DNA of 64,000 nt from Roseiarcus sp963832305 (GTDB taxonomy: Bacteria > Pseudomonadota > Alphaproteobacteria > Rhizobiales > Beijerinckiaceae): assembly GCA_963832305.1 (NCBI GenBank), contig CAWHTU010000011.1, positions 62,001-126,000 of the forward strand, read 5' to 3'. Positions 20,558-29,869 of the stretch are shown here, one piece after another. A program made the translations under genes and the position numbers. Numbering within the stretch: position 1 is the stretch's first letter; each line of letters begins with the position of its first letter. The notes below the pieces were generated by a model, which did not search any database, was not told where the DNA came from, and saw only the letters and a list, made by a program, of their open reading frames with translations.

Positions 20558-21144
20558 ATGGACGCGAAAGCCGAACCGACAGCTCATAGCCTGATCGAGC
20601 ATGGCCGTCCGCATGTCTTGATCCGCAATTCGCGCGACGGCGATGTGCCGGGGATGCTCGCGATCTACCTGCACCACATCCGGCGCGGCGTCGATCCGGG
20701 CGTCGACACCGGCGAGTTCGAGACCCCCGACACCGAAGACATCAAGCGCCGCCGCAAATCGATGAACCGGCGCAAGATGCCGCATCTGGTGGCGGAGGAA
20801 GGGGGAACGGTCGTCGGCTACGCCTACGCCGTGCCGTTCCGCAAGCGCCCGGCCTATCGCTACACGGTCAAGCATTCGATCTACGTGCGCAGCGACCGGC
20901 TGCACGCGGGGATCGGTCGCCAGCTCATGGCGCGCTCATCGACGCTTGCGCCGCGGCCGGCTTTCGCCAGATGATCGGCTATATCGACGCCGCCAATGTC
21001 GCTTCGATCAAGCTGCACGAGGGGTTCGGCTTCAGCCAGGTCGGCTATCTGCCCTCGGTCGGCTATAAATTCGGCCGATGGACGGACACTGTGATGGTGC
21101 AGCGCTCGCTCGGTCCGGGCGCGACCGAGCCGGCGGCGGCGTGA
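20558..21144 (+). CDS. GNAT N-acetyltransferase, phosphinothricin-acetyltransferase-like (frame broken near 20933)
   Basis: Acetyl-CoA-dependent acetyltransferase of the PAT/YncA type. The sequence begins IRNSRDGDVPGMLAIYLHH, a normal GNAT beta1-alpha1, followed by HLVAEEGGTVVGYAYAVPFR. The CoA loop region SDRLHAGIGRQLM is followed by a break; one base is missing near 20933. The next frame continues LIDACAAAGFRQMIGYIDA, then SIKLHEGFGFSQVGYLP, and stops at 21144. With the repair the protein is about 196 residues. Substrate unknown: a methionine sulfoximine/phosphinothricin-like compound or a generic amine. Confidence 0.82.
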
Positions 21145-21182
21145 GCGGCTTCGCCGGGCGCGATCATCACAAAGAGGCATGA

Positions 21183-21635
21183 ATGGCGACCTATACCGCG
21201 GACGTGAGATGGACGCTGAAGGACGGCGATGATGTCTTAAAGGGCCGCTTCAGCCGCGCCCATGACGTGAGCTTCGACGGCGGCATAACAATCCCTGCGT
21301 CGGCGTCGCCTCATGTGGTCGGCAAATGGGCCGTGGAGGCGGCGGTCGATCCGGAGGAGATGCTGGTCGCCGCTCTGTCCAGCTGCCATATGCTGTCGTT
21401 CCTGCACCTGGCGCGGCTGGCTGGCTTTGCGGTCGCGGCCTATTCCGACCATGCTGAAGGCGTGATGGGGGAGATTGCGCCGGGAAGGCAGGCGATCACA
21501 AAGGTCGCGTTGCACCCGCGGATCGAGTGGACTGGCTCTGCTCCGGACAAGGAGAAACTGGAGCATCTGCACCACCAAGCCCACGAGATCTGCTTCATCG
21601 CCAATTCGGTGACGACCCAGGTGACGGTGGAATAG
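21183..21635 (+). CDS. OsmC family protein (organic hydroperoxide resistance-like)
   Basis: Thiol peroxidase-like protein of the OsmC/Ohr superfamily. The two reactive cysteines are visible: ALSSCHMLSFLHLAR and HEICFIANSV. At 150 residues it is full length. It lies 38 bases after the GNAT gene in the same direction and converges on the cyclase gene. It may detoxify organic hydroperoxides, but many OsmC proteins have no known substrate. Confidence 0.88.
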   Translation: MATYTADVRWTLKDGDDVLKGRFSRAHDVSFDGGITIPASASPHVVGKWAVEAAVDPEEMLVAALSSCHMLSFLHLARLAGFAVAAYSDHAEGVMGEIAPGRQAITKVALHPRIEWTGSAPDKEKLEHLHHQAHEICFIANSVTTQVTVE

Positions 21636-21653
21636 GTTTCCACGCCGCTCCGC

Positions 21654-23343
21654 TTACGAGGCCGTCGGAGCGGGCGCGGCGAGCAAGCGCAGCCAGATCG
21701 GCCGCCCTGCCGACGCTCCGCGCCCTCAGCCCTGCTTCGCGGCCTCGAGGCGCGACATCGTGCGCCGGCAGGTCGTCGGGGCCGAAGCCGGCGCGGTCAA
21801 AGACCTCCTCGGACATCATCACTTCGCAGGCGAATATCTTGGTCATTTCCTCAAGGCGGGCGGCGACGTTGACCGCGTCGCCGATCACCGTGAACTGGGC
21901 GTGGCGGTCGTAGCCGATATTGCCGGCGATGGTCACGCCGGCATGGATGCCGATGCCGAAGCGGATCGGCTCGAGCAGGGCGTAGGCGAGCGCGCTGTTG
22001 AGCGTCTCGACCCTCGCGGCGATCGCGGCGCAGGCGGCGATCGCCTGCCGGCATGCCGCCTCGGGCTTCCCGCCCATGCCGAACAGCGCCAGAAGTCCGT
22101 CGCCCAGGATCTGGTTCGGCTCTCCGCCGGCGGCAAGAATCGCGCTGCTGACTGCGCTCAGGAACTGGTTGATGACGAACACGGTGTCGAATGGCAGCCG
22201 ACCTTCGGCGAGCCGGCTCGATCCCCGCATGTCGACGAACATCATGACGACGTAGCGCTCGACCCCCGAATAGGACGAACCGCTCCGATAGGCGTCGACG
22301 GTCGTCGCGTGCGGCGACAGCATCGGCACGAAAGCGATATCGCTCGTCGGGCGAAGCTGGCAGGCGAGCCTGACGCCGGGCGCTGCATGAACCCGCTCGA
22401 GCACTGCGTGCTCGGCGGCGCTTGGGGCGGGCAGGGCGCTGAGGTCGGTCAGCACGCGGATGCGGCAAGTGGAACAGCGTCCGCGCCCGCCGCACACATG
22501 CGCATGCGGGATGTTGTTGATGAGGCTCGCCTCCAGCACGCTGAAGCCGCGGGGCGCGCGAATCGTGCGGTCGGGATAAGTCAGCCTGATCGAGCCGACG
22601 CGATGTTCGCGCCAGTGGCGGACGCCCCTGGCAAAGAAGGTCAACGCCAGCGCCGCGCCCAGGAAGACGAGGATCCGCGTGCGCTCATCGAGCAGAGCCG
22701 CGTTCTGAGCCTGGGTTCCGGCGTACTCGGGCGACGTATTGCGCGCTAGCCACTCAGGGTCCCGAACCGCTTGAAGCGTGCGCTCGCCGCCCTGGTAGTA
22801 GCCGAGCAGCGAAAGCGCCGGCAGCAGCACCGCAGCAGCCAGAAGAACCTCTTTCACGCGCGGGTAGAATGGCTTGAGCCGCAGCCAGAAGTGCAGCCCG
22901 AGACAACCGTGAATCCAGACGATCAGCAGAAGTATCGCCTGCAGCGCGCCGGACAAAGGCGAGTTGACCCAGAACTTCAGGAATTCCTGCTCGTAACCCT
23001 TATCAATTCCATATTGGCTCAGCGCGACGCGCGTGCCGACGAAGTGGTCCGCGAGGAGGAACGGAATCGAGAGGCCGAGGATGAGCTGCGTCGCTTCGAG
23101 CCGCGTCCAGCGGAATCGGCGTCGCGCGTAAAGGGCCCAGAAGCCGAGGCTCATATGGGTGAAGAGCGACAGATAAAGGATGACCGCGCCGGGAGGCGAC
23201 TGCCAGATCGCCTTCTGGAGAGCGAGACCTTCGTCCATCGCCTCGACCGAAATGTTGCCGAGCGCGTGATTGGCGAAATGCAACGTCACATAGGCGAAGA
23301 GAACGAGGCCGGTCGTGAGCCTGATCTGGCGAAGGCTGGGCAT
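21654..23343 (-). CDS. membrane-bound adenylate/guanylate cyclase with 2Fe-2S ferredoxin domain (frame broken near the 3' end)
   Basis: Makes cyclic nucleotide, probably in response to a redox or gas signal. Residues 1-245 hold about six membrane helices with histidines at 22, 26, 63, 100, 145 and 151, a candidate haem site. Residues 250-345 are a plant-type 2Fe-2S ferredoxin with Cys284, Cys290, Cys293 and Cys328. Residues 361-550 are a class III cyclase with metal-binding Asp371 (FVDMRGSS) and Asp415 (LGDGLLALF). The open frame runs on to 21595, overlapping OsmC, but one extra T in gcgcttgctc gives the expected end LAAPAPTAS with a stop at 21654-21656, leaving 18 bases to osmC. That end is used here. 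Confidence 0.85.
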
Positions 23344-23399
23344 TGCGGCTCCATCGGCGCCATAGCGGAGAAAGCATTAGCGGGAAAGGAACATACGCG

Positions 23400-26300
23400 T
23401 CACTCCGGCGCGTCCAGCCTCTCGCGCACCTTTGCCGCCAGATCATGAAACGAAAAAGGCTTGCCGATCACGTAAACGCCTGGTTCGATTCGGCCGTGGC
23501 GAATGATTGCGTCGCGGCTGTATCCGGTCATGAACAGCACTCTGAGGCCATTGCGAAGCTTGACCGCTTCGTCGGCGAGTTCGCGTCCATTCATGTCTCC
23601 AGGCATCACGACATCGGTCAACAGCAGATCCAGCTGCTCTGTGCCTTGGAGGGCCGCCAACGCGGCTTTGGCGCTCGCCGATTCGGAGACGCGGTAGCCA
23701 AGCTCGCGCAGGATTTCAGCCGTGTACCCCCGGACTGCGTCGTCATCCTCGACCACGAGAACGGATTCACGGCCTCGAGCTGGCGCGAGGGGCTTCCGGT
23801 CAGCCTCATTTGACTCGGGCGGCGCAACGGATCGGCGCGGCAGATAGATCCTGACGACAGTCCCTCTGTCCATTTCGCTTTCGATCTGAACCTGTCCGGC
23901 GGACTGGCGGGTGAAGCCGTAAACCTGGCTCAAGCCCAGGCCGGTGCCTTTGCCGATCTCCTTGGTCGTAAAGAACGGATCGAAGGCCCGCTTGCGGGTG
24001 TCTTCATCCATGCCAACGCCGGTGTCCGCGACCGAGATCATGACATACTCGCCCGACGCGATCCGTTCGGGCATCGCGCCGATGGCGGCTGCGTCGAGAA
24101 AACGATTTGCCGTTTCAATGACGAGCTTGCCGCCGCGCGGCATGGCGTCCCTCGCGTTGAGCGCCAGGTTGATGAGTGCGTTCTCGAGCTGGTTGGGATC
24201 GACGAACGCGGTCCAAAGCGCATCGCCAAGGATGGTCTCGAGCGCGATCTGCTCGCCGAGGGTTCGTTGCAGGAGATCGCAGATGCCGGCCACCAGCGCA
24301 TTGGCGTTGACGGCTCGTGGGGCGAGCGCCTGTTGGCGTGAAAAGGCGAGCAGCCGGTCGGTAAGCGCTTGCGCGCGCTGCACGCCCTGAAGCGCCATGT
24401 CCTTCGCGCGCGCGATTCGGGCCGTCGCCTGAGAATCGGGCAGACCGCCGAGCTGGCGGTCGATGGTGTCGAGCCCGCCGAGCACCAATGTCAGCATATT
24501 GTTGAAATCATGCGCCACTCCGCCCGTAAGCTGGCCGAGCGCCTCCATTTTTTGCGATTGACGAAGGTGTTCCTCGAGGCGCCTTCGCTCGGTGACGTCG
24601 CGAGCGCTCACGATCACACGCCGGGGTTCCCCTGCGCGCCTCGGAACGGCGGTCGCAACCGCCTCGACCACACCGCCGCCCTGCATTCTTTCGTAGCGGA
24701 TGCTGCTTCCCTCGCGCAGGCATTCCGCGAGGCGCTCGTCGACCGCCGCGCCCATTTCCGGGCCAAGCACGTCCTTGGTTCTGCGCCCGACAACCTCATC
24801 CCTCGCCATCCCATAGAGGCGAAGCGTGGCCGGATTGACCTCCTGGTAACGGAAGCCGCCATCCTCCTCGACCAGGATCGCGTGGCACTCCGACGAATGC
24901 TCGAAGAACGTGCCGACGAGGGCCTCGGTGGCCGCCAATTGCGCCGTTCGTTCGTCGACCCGCCTCTCCAGCGTCTCGTTGATCTGCGTGAGCTGCTGTT
25001 CAGCCTCTTTCGCCTCGGTCACATCATGCGCCACGCCGATGAAGCCGATATGTTCGTCTGCGGTCCCCCATCTGGGCTGCGACGCTGACCGCAGCCACCG
25101 CCACTCGCCGTCGCTACGGCGGAAGCGGGCCTCAACCGTGACAAGCCGCACCGAGGGTCCGACCGCGGGCTCTTCGGCAAGGATCCGCGGAAGATCGTCC
25201 GGGTGAAGCGCTCGGCGCCAATCGAAATCGAGCGCATCCGCGTAGGCAAGGCCGAGAAACTCGAGGTAGGCCTGATTGACGAATTCCCTTTTGCCGTCGG
25301 CTCCGGTCACCCAGATCAGCACCGGAGCGCTGTTTGCTATGGAGCGAAACCTCGCCTCGCTTTCGGCGATCCTTTCCTCGGCGATTTTTCGCTCCGAGAT
25401 GTCGCTGACCACGACATAGACGCCCAGGATTCGGCCCGAAGCGTCGCGGTGCGGGACATGGATCACCTGCGTCGCGGTCGCGCCGGTCGAGCGGAGGAAA
25501 TCGGCCTCGTAGGACACGCTCTCGCCCGCCAGCGCGCGCTCCAAAAAGGGCTGGCGCGCCGCGTACATCGCCGGGCTCATGACCTCATCCACCCGCCGGC
25601 CAAGGATCGCGCTCAACGGGCGCTCGAACCAGGTTTCGTACGCCTTGTTGGCGAAGCGGAAGACCTGATCCTTGTCGACGTAGGATATAAGCACCGGGAG
25701 GGCGTCGGCGATCGCGCGCAGCTTTTCTTCGCTCTCCCGCGCTTCCTGCTCGGCGAGCTTGCGATCGGTGATGTCCATATGCGCGCCGACCAGGGCGATC
25801 GGCGCAGCATTTTCATCGCGTTCAATTTCTCCGACGGCGCGTATCCACCGCACCGCGCCGTCGCTCGGGCGAATGATCCGGTATTCCGACTTGTAGTGGG
25901 TCTCGCCGCCGGCGACGACGCGCAGAAAGTGCTCGACCGCCCGCGAGCGGTCGTCCGGATGGATGCGGCGCGCCCAATCCTCGTGAGTTTCGACCCCGGC
26001 GTACGGCGGCAGGCCGTGCAGGCGCATATATTCGGGCGACCGATGACCGGTGAAGCCGCCGACGAGGTCGACTCTCATGCCGCCGATGCCGCCGATCTCC
26101 TGAACTCGCGCGAGCTCCAGCTCGCGACGACGGAGCGTCTCAAGGATTTTCTGCCGATCGGTGGCGTCTTTGAATGCGACTCCGATCCCTTCGCCGAGCG
26201 GAAATGCGCGGACCTCGTGAAAGCGATCCGGCCGCCGGATCGTATAGCTCTCGAATTGCTGTTCCTGGCGGTTCGACATCGCCAGGCGATAGCGGCGATC

Positions 26301-26549
26301 GAATTCCGTCCCGACAATCCCCGGCGACACCTCCCACAGCAGCTTGCCGAGCACCTCGTCCCGCGCGATTTCGAACATTCCCTCGGCCGCGCGATTGAAG
26401 GCGATGAACCTCCAATTGGAGTCGAGCGCGAAGAACCCTTCGGCGAGTCCGTCCAGGATCTGATCGACGGACAAGGGCGCGCGACGCGCGTGGTCCGCCG
26501 TCGAGGGGTTTGCGCCAAGCTCCGAAACGGTCAATTCGTCTCCACTCAT
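23400..26549 (-). CDS. hybrid sensor histidine kinase with five PAS domains and C-terminal receiver
   Basis: Soluble multi-PAS kinase, 1049 residues, with no membrane segment. PAS domains occupy about 28-130, 155-265, 275-388, 395-515 and 545-655; several end in a PAC motif (HMDITDRK, VVSDISERK, AHDVTEAK, ARDVTERR). A short helical linker (about 515-540) precedes PAS 5. The H-box is GGVAHDFNNMLT with His680, followed by the N, G1 and G2 boxes (NLALNARDAMPRGG, DTGVGMDED, GTGLGLSQV). The receiver ends the protein with phospho-acceptor Asp in LLLTDVVMPG. ATG 26549 is chosen because GAGGAGG lies nine bases upstream. No dedicated output partner is adjacent. Confidence 0.93.
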   Translation of the reverse strand: MSGDELTVSELGANPSTADHARRAPLSVDQILDGLAEGFFALDSNWRFIAFNRAAEGMFEIARDEVLGKLLWEVSPGIVGTEFDRRYRLAMSNRQEQQFESYTIRRPDRFHEVRAFPLGEGIGVAFKDATDRQKILETLRRRELELARVQEIGGIGGMRVDLVGGFTGHRSPEYMRLHGLPPYAGVETHEDWARRIHPDDRSRAVEHFLRVVAGGETHYKSEYRIIRPSDGAVRWIRAVGEIERDENAAPIALVGAHMDITDRKLAEQEARESEEKLRAIADALPVLISYVDKDQVFRFANKAYETWFERPLSAILGRRVDEVMSPAMYAARQPFLERALAGESVSYEADFLRSTGATATQVIHVPHRDASGRILGVYVVVSDISERKIAEERIAESEARFRSIANSAPVLIWVTGADGKREFVNQAYLEFLGLAYADALDFDWRRALHPDDLPRILAEEPAVGPSVRLVTVEARFRRSDGEWRWLRSASQPRWGTADEHIGFIGVAHDVTEAKEAEQQLTQINETLERRVDERTAQLAATEALVGTFFEHSSECHAILVEEDGGFRYQEVNPATLRLYGMARDEVVGRRTKDVLGPEMGAAVDERLAECLREGSSIRYERMQGGGVVEAVATAVPRRAGEPRRVIVSARDVTERRRLEEHLRQSQKMEALGQLTGGVAHDFNNMLTLVLGGLDTIDRQLGGLPDSQATARIARAKDMALQGVQRAQALTDRLLAFSRQQALAPRAVNANALVAGICDLLQRTLGEQIALETILGDALWTAFVDPNQLENALINLALNARDAMPRGGKLVIETANRFLDAAAIGAMPERIASGEYVMISVADTGVGMDEDTRKRAFDPFFTTKEIGKGTGLGLSQVYGFTRQSAGQVQIESEMDRGTVVRIYLPRRSVAPPESNEADRKPLAPARGRESVLVVEDDDAVRGYTAEILRELGYRVSESASAKAALAALQGTEQLDLLLTDVVMPGDMNGRELADEAVKLRNGLRVLFMTGYSRDAIIRHGRIEPGVYVIGKPFSFHDLAAKVRERLDAPE

Positions 26550-26753
26550 GAAGCGCTTCCTCCTCAAGCGCTTAGGCCGAGCGTAGCCTATCAGGGACGG
26601 ATTTCCGGGCAAGCGCCGCCGCCTTCGAAAAAGCCGACCCCTATGCACTTGAGCCGATCAAGTCTAGGGCCATCGGAGGGTAGGGTCGGTGTTCGAAGGC
26701 CTGGGCTTATCCGGCGGCCCAGTGAACGCCCGACAGCGCGGGCCCCGCCTGCC

Positions 26754-27545
26754 TCAATGCGACTTGAACCGCCTAGCAAGGCTCCCGAGATAGACGAGGC
26801 CGGAGAGGGCGGTGATCCAGAAGCTGGTCGGCCAATCGGTGTAGAAGGCGAGCGTGAGCCCGCCCCACGCCTCGGCCAACGCCAGAGCGGCGGCCAGCGC
26901 CACGCCGCCCCACAACCGGCGCGAAAGATTCTGCGCCGCCGACGCCGGGCCGACCATCAGCGTGAACACGAGAAGCACGCCGACGATTTGCGCGCATTCC
27001 GCGACCGCGATCCCCACGATCGCCAAGAACGCCACCGAGACGAAGCGAATGGGCACGCCCCGCGCCTCGGCGAGCTCGCTTTGCAGTGAAGCGAAGATGA
27101 GCGGGCGGGCGATGCAGGCCAGCGCGACGAGGCTCACGATCGACAGCAAGGCCAGCGTCGTGAGCGCGGCGTCGTCGACGCCGAGCACATTGCCGAACAG
27201 GAGCGCCGCTGCTTGCGTCGCCCCGGTGGTGTAGAAATGCAGGAAGAGAAGTCCCAGGCCCAGCGCCAGCGACAGCATCATGCCGATCGCGACATCGCGC
27301 TCGGCGAGCTTCTCGCCGAAAAATCCCATGCCGATTCCGCTCAAGAAGGTGAAGCCGACAAGGCCGGCCAGCGGCGACAGGCCGAACAGGACTGCGCCCG
27401 TCGCCCCGGTGAAGCCGACATGCGACAGCGCATGGCCAGCGAAGGTTTGTCCGCGCAGCACCAGGAAGAAGCCGACGGTTCCGGCGAGAATCGCCGCCGT
27501 GCCCGACGCGGCAAAGGCGGTGCGCATGAAATCATATTCAAGCAT
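26754..27545 (-). CDS. znuB: zinc ABC transporter permease ZnuB
   Basis: Membrane subunit of the high-affinity zinc importer (ABC-3 family). It has about eight hydrophobic helices, starting MLEYDFMRTAFAASGTAAI, with the family features GQTFAGHALSHVGFTGA and LMVGPASAAQNLSRR. The start at 27545 lies inside the last codons of znuC (8-base overlap), so translation is coupled. Manganese specificity is possible for the family, but the linked zur gene and zinc-type binding protein argue for zinc. Confidence 0.92.
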   Translation of the reverse strand: MLEYDFMRTAFAASGTAAILAGTVGFFLVLRGQTFAGHALSHVGFTGATGAVLFGLSPLAGLVGFTFLSGIGMGFFGEKLAERDVAIGMMLSLALGLGLLFLHFYTTGATQAAALLFGNVLGVDDAALTTLALLSIVSLVALACIARPLIFASLQSELAEARGVPIRFVSVAFLAIVGIAVAECAQIVGVLLVFTLMVGPASAAQNLSRRLWGGVALAAALALAEAWGGLTLAFYTDWPTSFWITALSGLVYLGSLARRFKSH

Positions 27546-28374
27546 GCGCGTCGTCGTGATCGTGCGCATGGCCGTGCCCGTGCTCATCATGGCGGTGTGC
27601 GTCGCGCTCGACGTCGACGCCGCCCGCCATGACGAAATAGCGGTCCTTGACGTGGACGACCTCGATGTCCGTCCGATAGAGGCGTGACAGCACCGGGCCA
27701 GTGACGACCTCGTCGACGGCGCCGATCACCGCCGCCCCGCCGCCGAGATAGAGCACCCGATCGATGGCGTTGACCAGCGGGTTGAGCTCGTGGGCGCTGA
27801 ACAGGATCGCGATTTTGAGGTTATCGCAAATGCGCCTGGCGATTTCGACGATGTCCCTTTGATGCGCCGGGTCGAGCGAGATCAGTGGCTCGTCGAGCAT
27901 CATAAGGCGCGGCTTGCCGATGAGCGCCTGGCTCAACAGCACGAGCTGGCGCTCGCCGCCCGACAGTTCGCCAATCGAGCGGCGGGCGAGGTCGCGCGCG
28001 CCGACTTGGTCGAGCGCCCAGTCGATCTCGCGCCGCGCTGCCTTGTCGAGCCTGACGAGGCCGAACCGGCCGCCGATCGCCGCAGATGCGACGACGTCCC
28101 AGCCGCTCAGCCTGAGTCTGGCGACAGCGCCGCCGCTCTGCGGCATGTAACCGATAAGGGCGTTGCCGCGCGTGACAGGACGGTCGAGCACGGCGATGGC
28201 CCCCGACGCGACCGGAACGAGACCGAGCGCGGCGCGCATCAGCGTGGTCTTGCCGGCGCCGTTCGCGCCCAGCATGCCGACGAATTCGCCGTCCTCGATG
28301 TCGAAGCTGGCGGCCGAGAGGATATCGCGGCCGCCGAGCCTGACCGTTACATTGTCGAAGCCAAGAGCCGTCAC
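27538..28374 (-). CDS. znuC: zinc ABC transporter ATPase ZnuC with histidine-rich C-terminal tail
   Basis: ATPase of the zinc importer. Walker A is GANGAGKT, signature LSGGERQ, Walker B LMMLDEPLISLD and H-loop SAHELN. The GTG at 28374 overlaps the znuA stop (TAGTG) and is the best start; the open frame upstream is antisense noise. The last 20 residues form a His/Asp-rich tail (HRHDEHGHGHAHDHDD), about eight histidines in 19 positions. Such a tail may bind zinc in the cytoplasm and sense or buffer it; that is inference. Confidence 0.93.
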   Translation of the reverse strand: MTALGFDNVTVRLGGRDILSAASFDIEDGEFVGMLGANGAGKTTLMRAALGLVPVASGAIAVLDRPVTRGNALIGYMPQSGGAVARLRLSGWDVVASAAIGGRFGLVRLDKAARREIDWALDQVGARDLARRSIGELSGGERQLVLLSQALIGKPRLMMLDEPLISLDPAHQRDIVEIARRICDNLKIAILFSAHELNPLVNAIDRVLYLGGGAAVIGAVDEVVTGPVLSRLYRTDIEVVHVKDRYFVMAGGVDVERDAHRHDEHGHGHAHDHDDAHA

Positions 28375-29244
28375 TACGCCCCGCCGGCGAGCGCCTTGTC
28401 GAGCGCGTTGAGCTGCCCCATCATCCAATCCTGGTAGGTCGAGTTCGGCGGCTCGGTTTCGGAGACGCCGACGACCGGGATGCCGTTGTCCTTGGCGAGC
28501 TGCACCAGCTTGCCGACCGCGGGCTCGCTCGCTTGCGCATTGTAGAGCATCGCCTTCACCTTCTTGCCCTTGAGGTCGTTCTCGAACGCAGCCACTTCGG
28601 AAGGCGTCGGCTCGGCGTTGTTCATGATCGCAAGGGCATATTTTTCGTTATGCACCTTGAGGCCGATCAGCCCGGCCTGATAGCCGAACACCGGCTCTGA
28701 AGCGGTGACCGGCTGGCCGGCGTAGGACTTGCGCATTGCGGCGATCTTGTCGTCGAGGGGCTTCAGCGAACTCGAGGAACTTGGCTTGGCCCTGCTCATA
28801 GTCCGCCTTGTGCGCCGGGTCGATGGCGATGAGGTCGGCGACCAGCGCCTTCGCGGCGGCCTTCATATAAGCCGGATCGTACCAGAGGTGCGGATTGTCG
28901 CCCGGCTTGTGGCCGACGAGCGCGCCGACGATGATTTCCTTGCGTGCCGGCGCTTTGTGGGCGCTGAGGAGCTTTTCCATCCACGGATCGTAATCGACAC
29001 CGTTGACGATGACGACTTTGGCGTCGCTCAACGCCTTCGCCGTCTCCGGGCTCGCTTCGAACAGATGCGGGTCGTCGTCCGGATTCGACAGAATGCTGGT
29101 CACGACGACGTTCGGGCCGCCGATCTGCGATGCGAGGTCGCCATAGAAATTCTCCGCGGCGACCACTTTCACCGGATCGGCGAACGCGGGCGCGCTCAGC
29201 CCACAAAGCGCTATCGCCGCGATGAGATGGAGCTTGTTGATCAT
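28374..29244 (-). CDS. znuA: zinc ABC transporter substrate-binding protein ZnuA (frame broken at 28768-28773)
   Basis: Periplasmic zinc receptor of the cluster A-I family. A signal peptide (MINKLHLIAAIALCGLSAPAFA) is followed by VKVVAAENFYGDLASQIGG. Metal-ligand histidines appear in DDDPHLFEAS and DNPHLWYDP, and later in the LKVHNEKYAL region. The frame breaks after KFLE; the next frame resumes SLKPLDDKIAAMRKSYAG. Reading gagttc (coding strand) as gagtc restores KFLESLKPLDDK. The gene heads the znuACB operon and is divergent from zur. The His-rich loop of many ZnuA proteins is absent. Confidence 0.9.
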
Positions 29245-29296
29245 GGGACACAGGCCTCCGTCGGTTGACGCGCCAGAGGGGGCGCGAACGCGCTCT

Positions 29297-29316
29297 GTTA
29301 TGTTATACTCTATCGC
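29297..29316. promoter_or_regulatory. candidate Zur operator between znuA and zur
   Basis: An AT-rich imperfect palindrome, gttatgttatactctatcgc, stands in the GC-rich 140-base divergent region. Alphaproteobacterial Zur boxes have the core ATGTTATA with partial symmetry, which is seen here. It would repress both znuA and zur when zinc is plentiful. The second half-site is poor, so the exact borders are uncertain. Confidence 0.5.
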
Positions 29317-29384
29317 TAGGCAAGCCCAATCTGCAATCTTATATCATTTCGTGCGGCAAATGCCGTGGTAGGATCGAAAGCGCG

Positions 29385-29864
29385 ATGAGCAAAAAGCCAA
29401 CGTCGGCGAGAGGTGCGGACCGCGAGCCGAACGCGGCTCGATGGCAAAAGCAGGTCGAGAGCGCCTGCGCCGAGAAGGGCCTGCATCTGACCCCGCTCCG
29501 CCGGCAGGTTCTGGCCATCCTGGCCGAGAGCTCCGCCCCACTCGGGGCCTATGCGATCATTGATCAGCTGTCGCGGCTCGAGGGCAAGCCGGTCGCGCCG
29601 CCGACCGTGTATCGCACGCTCGATTTCTTTCGCGGTCACGGGTTCGTCTACAAGATCGAAAGCCGCAACGCCTACGCGCCCTGCGAGCATCTTGGCCATG
29701 CGCATCATGGCGCGCTGCTCCTGTGCGAGAAATGCGGACGCAGCGACGAAATCGAGGACGTCAAACTCGACCGCCTGTTGCAGGAAGCGGCCGCCCGCGC
29801 CGGCTTTGCGCCGCACCGGCAGATGGTCGAGCTCGTGGGCCTGTGCCGGGACTGCGCGGCCTGA
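29385..29864 (+). CDS. zur: Fur-family zinc uptake regulator Zur
   Basis: Zinc-responsive repressor. The winged-helix part contains LTPLRRQVLAILAES and PTVYRTLDFFRGHGFVYKIES, typical of Fur proteins. The metal sites are visible as CEHLGHAHHGALLLCEKCG and the final CRDCAA. ATG 29385 gives 159 residues, the normal length; the open frame upstream lacks Fur homology. It is divergent from znuACB, which supports Zur over Fur or Mur. Confidence 0.92.
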   Translation: MSKKPTSARGADREPNAARWQKQVESACAEKGLHLTPLRRQVLAILAESSAPLGAYAIIDQLSRLEGKPVAPPTVYRTLDFFRGHGFVYKIESRNAYAPCEHLGHAHHGALLLCEKCGRSDEIEDVKLDRLLQEAAARAGFAPHRQMVELVGLCRDCAA

Positions 29865-29869
29865 AGGGC

